In this document: in pieces, positions 1-8,146 of the stretch
Layout of the letters: every line of letters starts with the position of its first letter
How positions within the stretch are numbered: the stretch's first letter is position 1
NCBI GenBank assembly: GCA_038135065.1
Contig: JAYPWI010000029.1
Location: forward strand, 1-44,446
Direction: 5' to 3'
DNA: 44,446 nucleotides
Source: JAYPWI01 sp038135065
GTDB taxonomy: Bacteria > Actinomycetota > Acidimicrobiia > Acidimicrobiales > Poriferisodalaceae
The notes under the pieces: model-generated
What the model was told of the DNA's origin: nothing
Database searches by the model: none
What the model saw: only the letters and a program-made list of their open reading frames with translations
Position numbers and translations under genes: made by a program

Positions 1-641
1 AGATGCGGGTGCTGGTCCTGACCGGGGCCGGTCGAGCCTTCTGCGCCGGGGGCGATTTCGGGCCGGGTGACCCGATCGGATCAAACCCCGCCGGTCCGAC
101 CATGCTCGTCGAGGCCCGCCAGATCGTGGATCACATTCTCGAATGCGAGAAGCCATTGATCGCGGCGGTCAACGGCTATGCGATGGGGCTGGGGGCCAAC
201 GTGGCCCTGCTGTGTGACGTGGTGGTCGCAGGTGAGTCGGCTGTTTTTGCCGATACTCACGTCAACATGGGCATCGGGGCCGGCGACGGGGGGCAGCTGA
301 TCTGGCCCCATCTGGTCGGGGTAAACCGGGCCAAGTACTTCCTGATGACCGGTGACCGGGTCACCGGAGCCGAAGCCCTGGAGATGGGCCTGGCCAACTT
401 CCTCGTGCCCGACAACGAACTCGTGGACAAAGCCCTCGCAATAGCCGACCGCCTCGCCGCAGGCCCGCCCCAGGCCATCGCGGCATCCAAGATGGCCGTC
501 AACGCCTACCTGCGATCGGTGTCGAGCTACGTGATGCCCATCTCGTTGCAATACGAGGCGGCAACCATGAGGTCAGAGGACCATCGCGAAGCGGTTCGGG
601 CCTTCCAAGAGAAGCGAGCCCCGAACTTCACGGGCCGCTGA
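1..641 (+). CDS. Enoyl-CoA hydratase/isomerase family protein (5' truncated by window edge)
   Basis: The visible 212 residues belong to the crotonase fold. An early AFCAGGDF segment matches the oxyanion-hole loop, followed by PLIAAVNGYAMGLGANVALLCDVVVAGESAVFAD, the second oxyanion-hole and trimer-core region of enoyl-CoA hydratases. The family is usually about 255-270 residues, so roughly 40-50 N-terminal residues lie before the window; the methionine near base 3 is probably internal. The family hydrates 2-enoyl-CoA or isomerises acyl-CoA thioesters in the cytoplasm. The acyl-CoA dehydrogenase converging from the other side and the CoA-transferase further on suggest acyl-CoA catabolism. The substrate cannot be read from sequence. 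Confidence 0.9.
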   Translation, partial: MRVLVLTGAGRAFCAGGDFGPGDPIGSNPAGPTMLVEARQIVDHILECEKPLIAAVNGYAMGLGANVALLCDVVVAGESAVFADTHVNMGIGAGDGGQLIWPHLVGVNRAKYFLMTGDRVTGAEALEMGLANFLVPDNELVDKALAIADRLAAGPPQAIAASKMAVNAYLRSVSSYVMPISLQYEAATMRSEDHREAVRAFQEKRAPNFTGR

Positions 642-680
642 GGCAGGGTCCGACTGCTGAGGCAGGGTCCGACCGCTGAG
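637..680. repeat. Short 19-bp tandem repeat between convergent genes
   Basis: The unit GCTGAGGCAGGGTCCGACT occurs at 637-655, again at 656-674 with one mismatch at the last base, and a third partial GCTGAG follows at 675-680. The repeat contains the stop codon of the hydratase and ends at the stop of the acyl-CoA dehydrogenase on the other strand. It looks like a slippage duplication of the 3' end. No hairpin with a T-run is visible, so it is not an obvious terminator. Confidence 0.8.
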
Positions 681-683
681 CCG

Positions 684-1922
684 TCAGTCGCGGGCAGTGC
701 CCGTGGTGCGCACCTCACGGAAGGGGACACCCTTGTCGACCTCGGGTTCCTTGGGGAGGCCGAGAATGCGTTCACCGATGATGTTCCGCTGGATCTGGTC
801 GGTGCCGCCTCCGATCGAGGTGAAGAAGGCGTTCAGCATCGAATAGGTGGCATCTGCCGCATCGGGATACCCGTCGCCGCCGAGCATTCCCTCTGCCCCC
901 AGGATGCGAGCCTGCAAGCTGCCACCGAAGTGAAGCATGCGTGACATGGCGAGCTTGCCTAGCGACACAACCGGGCTGGAGGTGCCCTGCTCCAACGCGG
1001 CCTTGGCCCGTCGGTTGTTCCACTCGTTCAGGGTGCGCCACGCGTGGAGCCGCATCAGGTCCTGGCGGATCCCGGGATCAGCCGCCACCCCGCGTGCTCG
1101 GGCCAACTCCACCAAGGTCAGATCAGGTACAGGGGCGGACGCCTCGCTGTCGGAGGTGCGAACTGCATCGGTCGACTGCTGGGTCCGGCGCTGCGAGCCC
1201 CCCATGGCCGCCCGCTCGTACGCCAGGGCCGAGGTCAGCACCCACCACCCGCCGTTGTACTCACCCAGCATGTTGTCGTCGTGGACTCGGGCATCGGTGA
1301 GGAACACCTCGTTGAACCGTGCGTCTCCGGTGGCCTGGCGCAGGGGTCGGACCTCGACCCCGTCCTGCTTCATGGGCAAGAAGAAGAACGTCATACCCCG
1401 GTGTTTGGGCTGGTCGAGGTCGGTGCGGGTGATGAGCAGGGCGTAATCGGCTTGGCGGCCCGCCGAGGTCCACACCTTCTGACCGTTGATCACCCACTCG
1501 TCGCCATCACGCACCGCTCTGGTCTGCACCGAGGCCAGGTCGCTTCCGGCCCCCGGCTCGCTGTACAGGAGGCACATGTTGATGTCGCCCAGCAACAGGT
1601 CCCGCAGCACACGCTGGCGCAGGGCGGGACGGGCCCACGAGATGATGGTGGCCGCCCACAGGTTGGTGACATCCTGTCCCCAACCGGTGACCCCGGCCCG
1701 TCGGAACACCTCGTCGGTCGCTCGGGCCACCGCTGGGCTGAGCCCTCGACCGAAGCTGTCGGCCGGCCAACTGGGGGCAGCCCAGCCCGCATCGACCAAC
1801 TGCTCCAGAAAAACCCGACGATCGGCCAGCGCATCACGGTGCTCGTCGAGCCACTCCTGCGCTTCGGCGACCGCCCGTGCGGTGCCGTCTACATCGACCG
1901 CCACGTCGCTGACCTGGGCCAT
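684..1922 (-). CDS. Acyl-CoA dehydrogenase family protein
   Basis: A 412-residue protein with acyl-CoA dehydrogenase architecture: a helical N-terminal domain, a middle beta domain with CLLYSEPGAGSDLASVQTRAVRDGDEWVINGQKVWTS (the flavin and substrate-binding signature), and a C-terminal helical domain ending SIGGGTDQIQRNIIGERILGLPKEPE. It should oxidise an acyl-CoA at C2-C3 using FAD and pass electrons to ETF. The position that carries the catalytic Glu in many members (the E of YEGT) is Gly here, as in many actinobacterial FadE paralogues, so the base may lie elsewhere. The start at 1922 is chosen because GGGGGAGGA lies just upstream; an in-frame extension to 1994 has no such site. Substrate unknown. 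Confidence 0.9.
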   Translation of the reverse strand: MAQVSDVAVDVDGTARAVAEAQEWLDEHRDALADRRVFLEQLVDAGWAAPSWPADSFGRGLSPAVARATDEVFRRAGVTGWGQDVTNLWAATIISWARPALRQRVLRDLLLGDINMCLLYSEPGAGSDLASVQTRAVRDGDEWVINGQKVWTSAGRQADYALLITRTDLDQPKHRGMTFFFLPMKQDGVEVRPLRQATGDARFNEVFLTDARVHDDNMLGEYNGGWWVLTSALAYERAAMGGSQRRTQQSTDAVRTSDSEASAPVPDLTLVELARARGVAADPGIRQDLMRLHAWRTLNEWNNRRAKAALEQGTSSPVVSLGKLAMSRMLHFGGSLQARILGAEGMLGGDGYPDAADATYSMLNAFFTSIGGGTDQIQRNIIGERILGLPKEPEVDKGVPFREVRTTGTARD

Positions 1923-2027
1923 TGGTCCTCCCCCTTGCCGTCGGGCCGTCCCCCGACCCTCACGATCGTGGCAGGCATTGCCTCGCCCTGCCACACCCTT
2001 GGCGCCGTCTGCCGTGGTGGGTTCTGC

Positions 2028-3983
2028 CTAGGGGCCGCCGGTCCACTCGAAGTGCATGCCGTCGGGGCGGGCCCATGTGCCACCCCACGCGAAGCCGTGA
2101 CGGCGAAAAACGTCGACGACCTCGGGTGCCATCGTCGGCTCCGCCCCCCAGGGGTTGGTCGACGGGTTCAGATCGATCGCTACCCCCCAGGCATGGCGAG
2201 ACAGAGCGCCGCCCGAGGATCCCCTGATACGCCGCGCCACCCAACAGCCTCCGTAGCGGCTGTCAGCGGGGTCGATGTGGTGCTCGAGGCCGCTGGCGAT
2301 GAGTTCCTCGAGCACCGCAACAAGGTCGGGCACCACGACCCGATGGCAGCGCCAACGACCGAGGATGGGCAGATCGACGGTCACGATGTTGGCAGCCACC
2401 CAGGCTGGGTCGATGTCGACGGAAACCCCGTCCCCCAGCCGGTACTGGAACTCGCCCAGCCGTTGCTTGAGGTTGACCGTTGACAGGACCCCGTCCAGAC
2501 CGGGCGGATCCCAGCTGCGGGCCCAGGCGAGCCAGGGATCGGCGAGCGACAGCTGTACGAGATCGGTCTGGATGGCACGGAGGGCGACAGGGTCGGCTCG
2601 GCCGCTGATCCACACCGAGCCAGGGCGGTCGAAACCAAAACGGGCAGCATCGGCGGCATCGAAAACGATCTCGGACCAGCCGATCAGTTGATCGGGCACG
2701 ACGGCACCGATCGTCCGACGCTGGATGGTGCCGTCCCAGCCCACGATGACGATCCGGTCGCCTACCCGAGCCTCGCGTAGATCGGCGCTGGCTCGACTCA
2801 TCACGACCTCGCCCTTTCGGAGGGCTTCGGCAACATCAGGTCCAGCGAAGTCCTCGAAGGAACCAGCATCGACGGCGCGGGCACTGAGACCGACCTGGAA
2901 ACCAGGTGTGGTGCCCTGCACGAGGGTGCGATCGCGCCACACCTGCAGCAGTCCGATGGTACCCACGTGGGTCGTCACGGCCGGGGCGCCGTGGTGGTCG
3001 GCGATGGCCAAGATCTCGGTCGCCGCGCTCGCGTCCAGACCTCCCGACCGCCACACCACCAGCCGCGGTGTTGTCGGGTGCACGGTCAACCACAGGCCAT
3101 CGCGGTGGGCGGAAGCCCCCACGACCAGCCCATGGATACCCGAGGGGACCGACCCCAGATCGGGTGCAGATCCGAAGGCGACTGACTCCCCGTCCTCGGT
3201 GACCAGCCAATACCCGGAGTCACCCGGCTGGGGCACCAGGTCCACGACCGACGCTGATGGAGGTCGGTGACCGGTCGAGCCGAGGAAGGGCGCGTCGCCG
3301 AATGCAAAGACCCCGCCATCTCGGGCCACCAGGTGATAGCCCGCGCCCGTCGGGGTGACACCCATGCCGACGATGGGTTGGTTCAGGGTCACCGCCCCCA
3401 TCGAGCCCAGGAAGCGGGCATCGCCGAACGCGAACACCCCACCGTCGTCGGCCACGAGGTAATAGCCCTTCCCGCTCGGCAGGGCCGCAAGGTCGACGAT
3501 GGGCCGGTTGAGGACCAGGTGCCCCGTGGATCCCCAGAAGGCGGCGTCGCCGAACGCGAAGATCCCCCCGTCGGCGGCGACCAGCCAGTAGCCGCCTCCA
3601 CCGGGCGCGGCCTCCATGGCCACGATGGGCTCGTTGAGGGCGACTTCGGCCGTGTCGCCGTGATGGGCCGCTGCGCCATACGCCTCGACTCGACCCCGGT
3701 CGGTGACGTACCAGCCCCCTTCGTCAGGGTGGGGCGACCCACCGACGACCTGGTCATCGGACGGCCCGGGCACAGCGGGGGGCGTATCGGTACCCAAGCC
3801 CACCAACACCGGCTGGTCGGGAGCAGCCGAGGGCACGGTGTGCGCCCCTTCGACGGCGCCCCCTGGGGCCTCCGATGCACCGGCTGGCAGGCCCCCGGCC
3901 GCCAAGGTCGACACTGCGACTGCCGCCCATAGGGACGCACACCGCAGGGTTCGTCGGTCTCGATCTGCCCGTCGCCACCGCAT
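2028..3983 (-). CDS. Secreted repeat protein with C-terminal M15-type (VanY-like) peptidase domain
   Basis: A 651-residue protein. Residues 1-37 form a signal peptide: an Arg-rich start, a hydrophobic LWAAVAVSTLAAGGL core and an AGA-S cleavage region. A Pro/Ala-rich linker follows, then about five degenerate 45-residue repeats (roughly 88-290) of the type GYWLVAADGGIFAFGDAxFxGS with LNxPIV between them. After an uncharacterised middle region comes an M15 domain: RHAWGVAIDLN (His597, Asp604) and a GFAWGGTW...DGMHFEW end (His644), the zinc-binding pattern of D-Ala-D-Ala carboxypeptidases and endolysin-type endopeptidases. It probably trims peptidoglycan at the cell surface. The repeats may form a propeller-like wall-binding module; this is inference. 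Confidence 0.85.
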   Translation of the reverse strand: MRWRRADRDRRTLRCASLWAAVAVSTLAAGGLPAGASEAPGGAVEGAHTVPSAAPDQPVLVGLGTDTPPAVPGPSDDQVVGGSPHPDEGGWYVTDRGRVEAYGAAAHHGDTAEVALNEPIVAMEAAPGGGGYWLVAADGGIFAFGDAAFWGSTGHLVLNRPIVDLAALPSGKGYYLVADDGGVFAFGDARFLGSMGAVTLNQPIVGMGVTPTGAGYHLVARDGGVFAFGDAPFLGSTGHRPPSASVVDLVPQPGDSGYWLVTEDGESVAFGSAPDLGSVPSGIHGLVVGASAHRDGLWLTVHPTTPRLVVWRSGGLDASAATEILAIADHHGAPAVTTHVGTIGLLQVWRDRTLVQGTTPGFQVGLSARAVDAGSFEDFAGPDVAEALRKGEVVMSRASADLREARVGDRIVIVGWDGTIQRRTIGAVVPDQLIGWSEIVFDAADAARFGFDRPGSVWISGRADPVALRAIQTDLVQLSLADPWLAWARSWDPPGLDGVLSTVNLKQRLGEFQYRLGDGVSVDIDPAWVAANIVTVDLPILGRWRCHRVVVPDLVAVLEELIASGLEHHIDPADSRYGGCWVARRIRGSSGGALSRHAWGVAIDLNPSTNPWGAEPTMAPEVVDVFRRHGFAWGGTWARPDGMHFEWTGGP

Positions 3984-4081
3984 ACAAGATCATCGACCGC
4001 CGGCCCGGCGACCTGAGCAGAGGTTCCGGCGACAGCGACCGCCGGGTCTGGAACAATGGGAGCCAGCGGGAGGGGGTTCCG

Positions 4082-4612
4082 ATGACCGTTCAAGGACTGC
4101 ACCACGTGGCGTACCGCTGCCGTGACGCCAAACAGACCACCGACTTCTACACCAAGTACCTCGATCTCGATTTCACGGTGGCCATCGCCGAGAACGAGGT
4201 GCCCTCGACGGGAGCGTGGTTCCCCCACATCCATATCTTTTTCGAGATGGGCGACGGCAGCTGCGTAGCGTTCTTCGAGCTGCCCGAGTCACCCGACATG
4301 GAACTCGACCCCAACACCCCCGACTGGGTGCAACACCTCGCCCTGCGGGTCGACGACATGGAAACCCAGGCCCTGTACAAGGAACGTCTCGAAGCCGACG
4401 GTCACCAAGTGATCGGCCCCATCGACCACACGTTCTGCCAGTCGATCTACTTCTTCGACCCCAACGGGCACCGTTTGGAGCTGACGGTCGACACCATGAC
4501 GCCCGAGCTCGCTGCCTCCCTGGCCGCCAGCGCCGAACCGGTCCTCGCATCGTGGGATGTGCACCGGACCGCACCCGATGTCGATCCTCTTCATGCCGGA
4601 GCCCGCCAGTGA
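4082..4612 (+). CDS. VOC-superfamily protein (glyoxalase / extradiol dioxygenase-like)
   Basis: A 176-residue vicinal-oxygen-chelate protein. It opens MTVQGLHHVAYRCRDAKQ, with a metal-ligand His in the first beta-alpha module, contains QHLALRVDDME at the second module, and ends that module with YFFDPNGHRLEL, the second-module Glu region. Such proteins bind a divalent metal and act as lyases, isomerases or dioxygenases on small molecules. The start at 4082 has GGGAGGGGG about 6 bp upstream. Its TGA overlaps the GTG start of the next gene (GTGA), so the two are translationally coupled and probably serve one oxidative catabolic step. Substrate unknown. Confidence 0.85.
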   Translation: MTVQGLHHVAYRCRDAKQTTDFYTKYLDLDFTVAIAENEVPSTGAWFPHIHIFFEMGDGSCVAFFELPESPDMELDPNTPDWVQHLALRVDDMETQALYKERLEADGHQVIGPIDHTFCQSIYFFDPNGHRLELTVDTMTPELAASLAASAEPVLASWDVHRTAPDVDPLHAGARQ

Positions 4613-5718
4613 ACGGCTCGACGGATCGACGACCGGTGCAGGGCCCCAGCGTCTGGTCGGGCGCCGACCTCGAGGCTGACCGCACCTGGGAGTTCGAGCT
4701 CACCTCGGCCCAGGCCAGAGACCTGACCGGCTGGGCCGAACGTGCCCTCGAGGAGGGTCGTGACCTGGTGGACATCGGCCGCGGCTCGGTGGCCGTCGAC
4801 GGACTCGAGCCGCTCCTGGCGGCGCTGTCGGCCCAGATCCGCACGGGCCGAGGGATGGCCGTGTTGCACGGGTTGCCGGTGGAGGAGGTCGGGGGCGTCG
4901 ACGCACTTCCTCTCATCGAGCGGATGTACTGGGGCCTGCTGGTGCAGTTGGGCACCGGGATCACCCAGAACAGCGACGCAACCCTGATCCATTACGTGAC
5001 CGACGGGGTGCTCCGCCCCAACCAAGGCACCCGAGGGGTCGGCTTCCCCCAGAAGTCGTCGCTCCACGTCGATCTGACCGACTGTGTGTCCCTGCTGTGC
5101 ATCCATCAGGCCGAGAACGATCCTCCCAGCTGGTTGGCCAGCTCGATGGCAGTGCACAACACGATCCTCGAGCGCGACCCTGACGCTCTCGAGATCCTGT
5201 ACCGGGGATTCGCCTGGGACCGTCTGGAGGAACACGGCACCGGTGAGGAGCCCTCGACGCCCTACCTGGTTCCCGTCTTCTCGGACTTCGACGGCACGGT
5301 GTCGTGTCGCTACAACCGCTATTGGATGGCCATGGCGGCCAAGCGGGCGGGGACACCCCTGAGCGGCGCCGATCGGGCGGCCATGGACCTGTTCGACGAG
5401 GTCGCCCACGAGCATCGGCTCGACCTGCCCTTCGGCCCGGGCGACATCCAGTTCGTCAACAACTACACGGTCCTGCACGGGCGCGACGAGCACTCGGTTG
5501 ACCCCGATGCTGCGTTCAACCGGCTGCTGATGCGCATCTGGATCGACTTCGACGACGCCCGGCCCATGGTCGATCCCGCAGTGATCCGCTACGGCATCGT
5601 CCGCCACGGCAACCTCGGTTGGACTGCTGACGAGCTGAAGCGGGGCGTCCCCGCGGGCGGCCACCGGCGCCAGGGTGATGGCCGTCCTCTGGTAGGGGTG
5701 GGCAGCCAGGCTCAGTAG
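4609..5718 (+). CDS. TauD/TfdA-family Fe(II)/2-oxoglutarate dioxygenase
   Basis: A 369-residue protein. The facial triad is visible as His153-x-Asp155 in SSLHVDLTD and a distal His290 in NNYTVLHGRDEH, with Arg309 in NRLLMRIW as likely 2-oxoglutarate ligand. Family members hydroxylate taurine, aryloxyalkanoates, gamma-butyrobetaine or other small acids in the cytoplasm, using O2 and 2-oxoglutarate. The GTG start at 4609 overlaps the upstream VOC stop; longer in-frame extensions run through the VOC gene and are rejected. The 3' end overlaps the convergent gene by 7 bp. An oxygenative route for a carnitine- or betaine-like compound is possible but not demonstrated. Confidence 0.87.
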   Translation: MNGSTDRRPVQGPSVWSGADLEADRTWEFELTSAQARDLTGWAERALEEGRDLVDIGRGSVAVDGLEPLLAALSAQIRTGRGMAVLHGLPVEEVGGVDALPLIERMYWGLLVQLGTGITQNSDATLIHYVTDGVLRPNQGTRGVGFPQKSSLHVDLTDCVSLLCIHQAENDPPSWLASSMAVHNTILERDPDALEILYRGFAWDRLEEHGTGEEPSTPYLVPVFSDFDGTVSCRYNRYWMAMAAKRAGTPLSGADRAAMDLFDEVAHEHRLDLPFGPGDIQFVNNYTVLHGRDEHSVDPDAAFNRLLMRIWIDFDDARPMVDPAVIRYGIVRHGNLGWTADELKRGVPAGGHRRQGDGRPLVGVGSQAQ

Positions 5719-7175
5719 CGGGTGCCGTCGAGTCGGTACCCCTCGGTGGCGTCGCCAGCGAGTAAGCCGCGGGCCATGTACTTGGGCTGGTCGATGGCCA
5801 CCTGGTTCACGACGGCTTCGCGTAGGTACTCGTCCAGACCAGGGTGGTCGAGCGACATCGAGCCGTCTCGCAGGCGATGCACGAGCTGCCATCTCAGCTC
5901 GCCCAGGTCGCTGACGGTCGAGTCGAGCATGGCTTGCAGTCGAGCGGTCTGACGGCGGTGGAGTTCTGGGCCGATAGCCATCTCCCGCATGATGATGTCC
6001 AGCGAGTTCCCCGCAACCCGGGCCAGGAAGTTGGTGCGACCCTCGGTGGCGGCCATGACATCGGCGTGGAGGAAATCGCGCACCGAGATGAGGAGCTCCT
6101 CGGCCCGGGGCATGTCGTGCCCGTTGCCGATCGGCCCGGGCTCGATCAACTCCACCGGTCCGGGTGAGGTCACGTTGATGCAGTCGAGTTGGCACTCCGA
6201 TGACCGGCGGCCGATGGCGGGCCGTTCGACGGTCTTGTCCGGGCCCTCCCGGTAGTGCTCGGCCATTCCCAGGCAACCGACGGCCCACCAGAACGAGCCG
6301 AAGACTTCCCAGTAGGTGACCCGGTCCGGGTCGACGGGGGTGCCCGACACCGACTCGTAGCCAGCGAAGAGGTCCTCGTAGTGACCGAAGCCACCGACGG
6401 GCAGGTCGCGGCGCCCGAAGCGCCAGGAGTTGGTGCAGATCCACCCCAGGTCGCGCATGGGGTCGCCGATGTGGGCGGTCTCCCAGTCGAGAACGGCGTT
6501 CAGGCCGGTGACGGGGTCGACCATGATGTTGCCGTTGCGGAAGTCGTTGTGGACCAGGGTGTGTTCGACCCCGACGGGAAGACGCTCGGCCAGCCACCGG
6601 GCCGTGAAGTCGATGGCCGGTTGCGGGGTTGGGTACTCCCGGTAGCGGGCCCAGGTCTGTTCGAGGTACTGGGCCGGATCCAGTTCGGGGAGATGGTCGC
6701 GCAGCCCGGTGCTGTCGAGATCGATGGCGTGGATGCGGGCCAACTCGGCCCCGCACTGGAACGCGAGTCGGTCCCGGACGTCGTCGAGCTCGGGGGAGCG
6801 GACGATGCGGGCTCCGAGGGTGACCCCGTCCAGCCATTCCATGAGGAAGCCGACCCCCACCCCGTCGTCGTCGGCCAACACGTAGTGGACTTGGGGCTCG
6901 GGGACACCGGCCGCTCCCGCGGTGCGCATGAGGAGGGCCTCGGCGGGAAGCCCGATGGCTGTTTCCGCTTCACGTTCCACCCCGCCCGTACCCCGCCGGA
7001 GGCAGATGGGGGTGGGTCCGTCATCGGTGGTGATGGTGACCCTGTAGGTCTCCATGCTCGCCCCGCCCGACAGTCGCTCGACGTCGAGCAGCCCGGTAGC
7101 CCCGGGAACTTCACGGACGACGACCTCGGCGAGGGCGTCGAAGAACTCGGGCTGGCCGTTGTCGAGGTCAGCCAT
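5712..7175 (-). CDS. Aminoglycoside-phosphotransferase-fold kinase (ACAD10-like) with C-terminal DUF6285-like domain
   Basis: A 487-residue protein in two parts. Roughly residues 1-330 are a phosphotransferase fold: a VERLSGGASMETYRV glycine-rich loop, the catalytic loop LVHNDFRNGNIMV with HND (His-Asn-Asp) and VLDWETAHIGDPMRDLGW with the metal-binding Asp. The last 130 residues resemble the helical domain often encoded with or fused to such kinases (VRDFL...FLARVAGNSLDIIMREM). ACAD10-type kinases phosphorylate hydroxyacyl intermediates before dehydratase-like removal, so a role in hydroxylated acyl-CoA breakdown is plausible. The start at 7175 overlaps the end of the upstream PhyH-like gene by 8 bp, indicating an operon with a 2-oxoglutarate hydroxylase. 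Confidence 0.85.
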   Translation of the reverse strand: MADLDNGQPEFFDALAEVVVREVPGATGLLDVERLSGGASMETYRVTITTDDGPTPICLRRGTGGVEREAETAIGLPAEALLMRTAGAAGVPEPQVHYVLADDDGVGVGFLMEWLDGVTLGARIVRSPELDDVRDRLAFQCGAELARIHAIDLDSTGLRDHLPELDPAQYLEQTWARYREYPTPQPAIDFTARWLAERLPVGVEHTLVHNDFRNGNIMVDPVTGLNAVLDWETAHIGDPMRDLGWICTNSWRFGRRDLPVGGFGHYEDLFAGYESVSGTPVDPDRVTYWEVFGSFWWAVGCLGMAEHYREGPDKTVERPAIGRRSSECQLDCINVTSPGPVELIEPGPIGNGHDMPRAEELLISVRDFLHADVMAATEGRTNFLARVAGNSLDIIMREMAIGPELHRRQTARLQAMLDSTVSDLGELRWQLVHRLRDGSMSLDHPGLDEYLREAVVNQVAIDQPKYMARGLLAGDATEGYRLDGTRY

Positions 7176-8070
7176 CTGCCTGCTGGGATCCGAAGATGGT
7201 GGGGGCTCCCGAGCGGGACCAGTCAGGGGCGCACGGCACCCGCCGACCGTCGACTTCGACCGTGTTGGAGGAGCTTCCACCCACGATGGTGCCGCTGACC
7301 TTGCCGACAGCCCCGTTGGCCCCCATCCCCAGGATCGGATACGAATCGGCGGCCGAGTAGGTCTGCAGGAGGAGGGGCCGGGGCCGGGTCGAGTTGTTGG
7401 GCTGGGATCCGTGCACCATGCAGCAGTTGTGCACGGTCACAGAACCGGCGGGACCGTCGAGCCAGACCACTTCGTCGAGGGGCAGGGTGGCCACCACGGA
7501 GTCGGCGATGGCACCGGCCCACGCTCCTGTGGCGTCGTACTGGTCGTACAGGGCACCGAGATGACTGCCGGGCAGAACGCCCATTGGCCCCATCTCGTCG
7601 TCGACGTCCTCCAGGTAGACACCGATGGTGAGGGGGGTGAAGTCGGTGTGGGGCCAGAACTGGATGTCCTGATGCCACTTCACCTCTTCGCCACCATCAG
7701 ACCACTTGAAGTTCAGTTTCGAGTGGTGGTAGCGGACGGGCCCGCCGAGGACGGCTTGGGCCAGCGCGGCGGCTGGCCCGGACAGGGTGAACTCGGCGAA
7801 CACCTCGCTGTTCTCGACCGGCCCGATCAGGCGGCGCAGGCGAGGCCCGTCTGCCGTGTGTCCTGGTTCGAGGTCGAAGACCTTGCCCGAGCAGCTCTCA
7901 CTCCGGCTCAGCTCGATGAATCGGTCGGCCTCGGCAACCAGTCGCTGCATCCAGTCGGCGGACACGAACGATGGGAGGTGCAGGTACCCATCGCGTCGAT
8001 AGCCCTCCACCTGCTCCTCATCGAGCAAAGGAAGATCCTCGGGCGCTGCTGTATCTGTAGGCGCTGCCAT
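7168..8070 (-). CDS. Phytanoyl-CoA dioxygenase (PhyH)-family Fe(II)/2-oxoglutarate hydroxylase
   Basis: A 300-residue protein with the PhyH pattern: an N-terminal EEQVEGYRRDGYLHLPSFV, iron ligands His133-x-Asp135 in VKWHQDIQFWPHTDF, GVLPGSH, and a distal His220 in CMVHGSQPNNS followed by an Arg in STRPRP that should hold 2-oxoglutarate. It probably hydroxylates an acyl or small organic substrate. The next gene in the operon is a kinase of the ACAD10 type, so a hydroxylate-then-phosphorylate sequence is a reasonable inference. The start at 8070 is preferred over GTG at 8133 because the family consensus begins shortly after it; the ribosome-binding site is weak in both cases. Confidence 0.85.
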   Translation of the reverse strand: MAAPTDTAAPEDLPLLDEEQVEGYRRDGYLHLPSFVSADWMQRLVAEADRFIELSRSESCSGKVFDLEPGHTADGPRLRRLIGPVENSEVFAEFTLSGPAAALAQAVLGGPVRYHHSKLNFKWSDGGEEVKWHQDIQFWPHTDFTPLTIGVYLEDVDDEMGPMGVLPGSHLGALYDQYDATGAWAGAIADSVVATLPLDEVVWLDGPAGSVTVHNCCMVHGSQPNNSTRPRPLLLQTYSAADSYPILGMGANGAVGKVSGTIVGGSSSNTVEVDGRRVPCAPDWSRSGAPTIFGSQQADG

Positions 8071-8146
8071 GTGCTGGATCGTACCCGCCCGCCGACGGCC
8101 CTTCAGGGGCCACCGAGGCCGGGGCAACGTCACCTAGGGTGCGGGA

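Noticed and set aside
637..680. CRISPR-like repeat
   Set aside because: Only two full tandem copies without spacers; a local duplication, not an array.
1044..2483. Plus-strand open frame of 479 codons
   Set aside because: It lies antisense to the acyl-CoA dehydrogenase and the end of the peptidase, both of which have clear motifs; composition is that of a shadow frame.
3389..4234. Minus-strand frame of 281 codons upstream of the peptidase
   Set aside because: Overlaps the peptidase in another frame and the VOC start; no motif or ribosome-binding site.
4591..6837. Minus-strand open frame of 748 codons
   Set aside because: Low-complexity Arg/Pro/Gly/His-rich translation lying opposite the TauD gene and partly over the kinase gene. 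Typical of GC-rich shadow frames; no family recognised.
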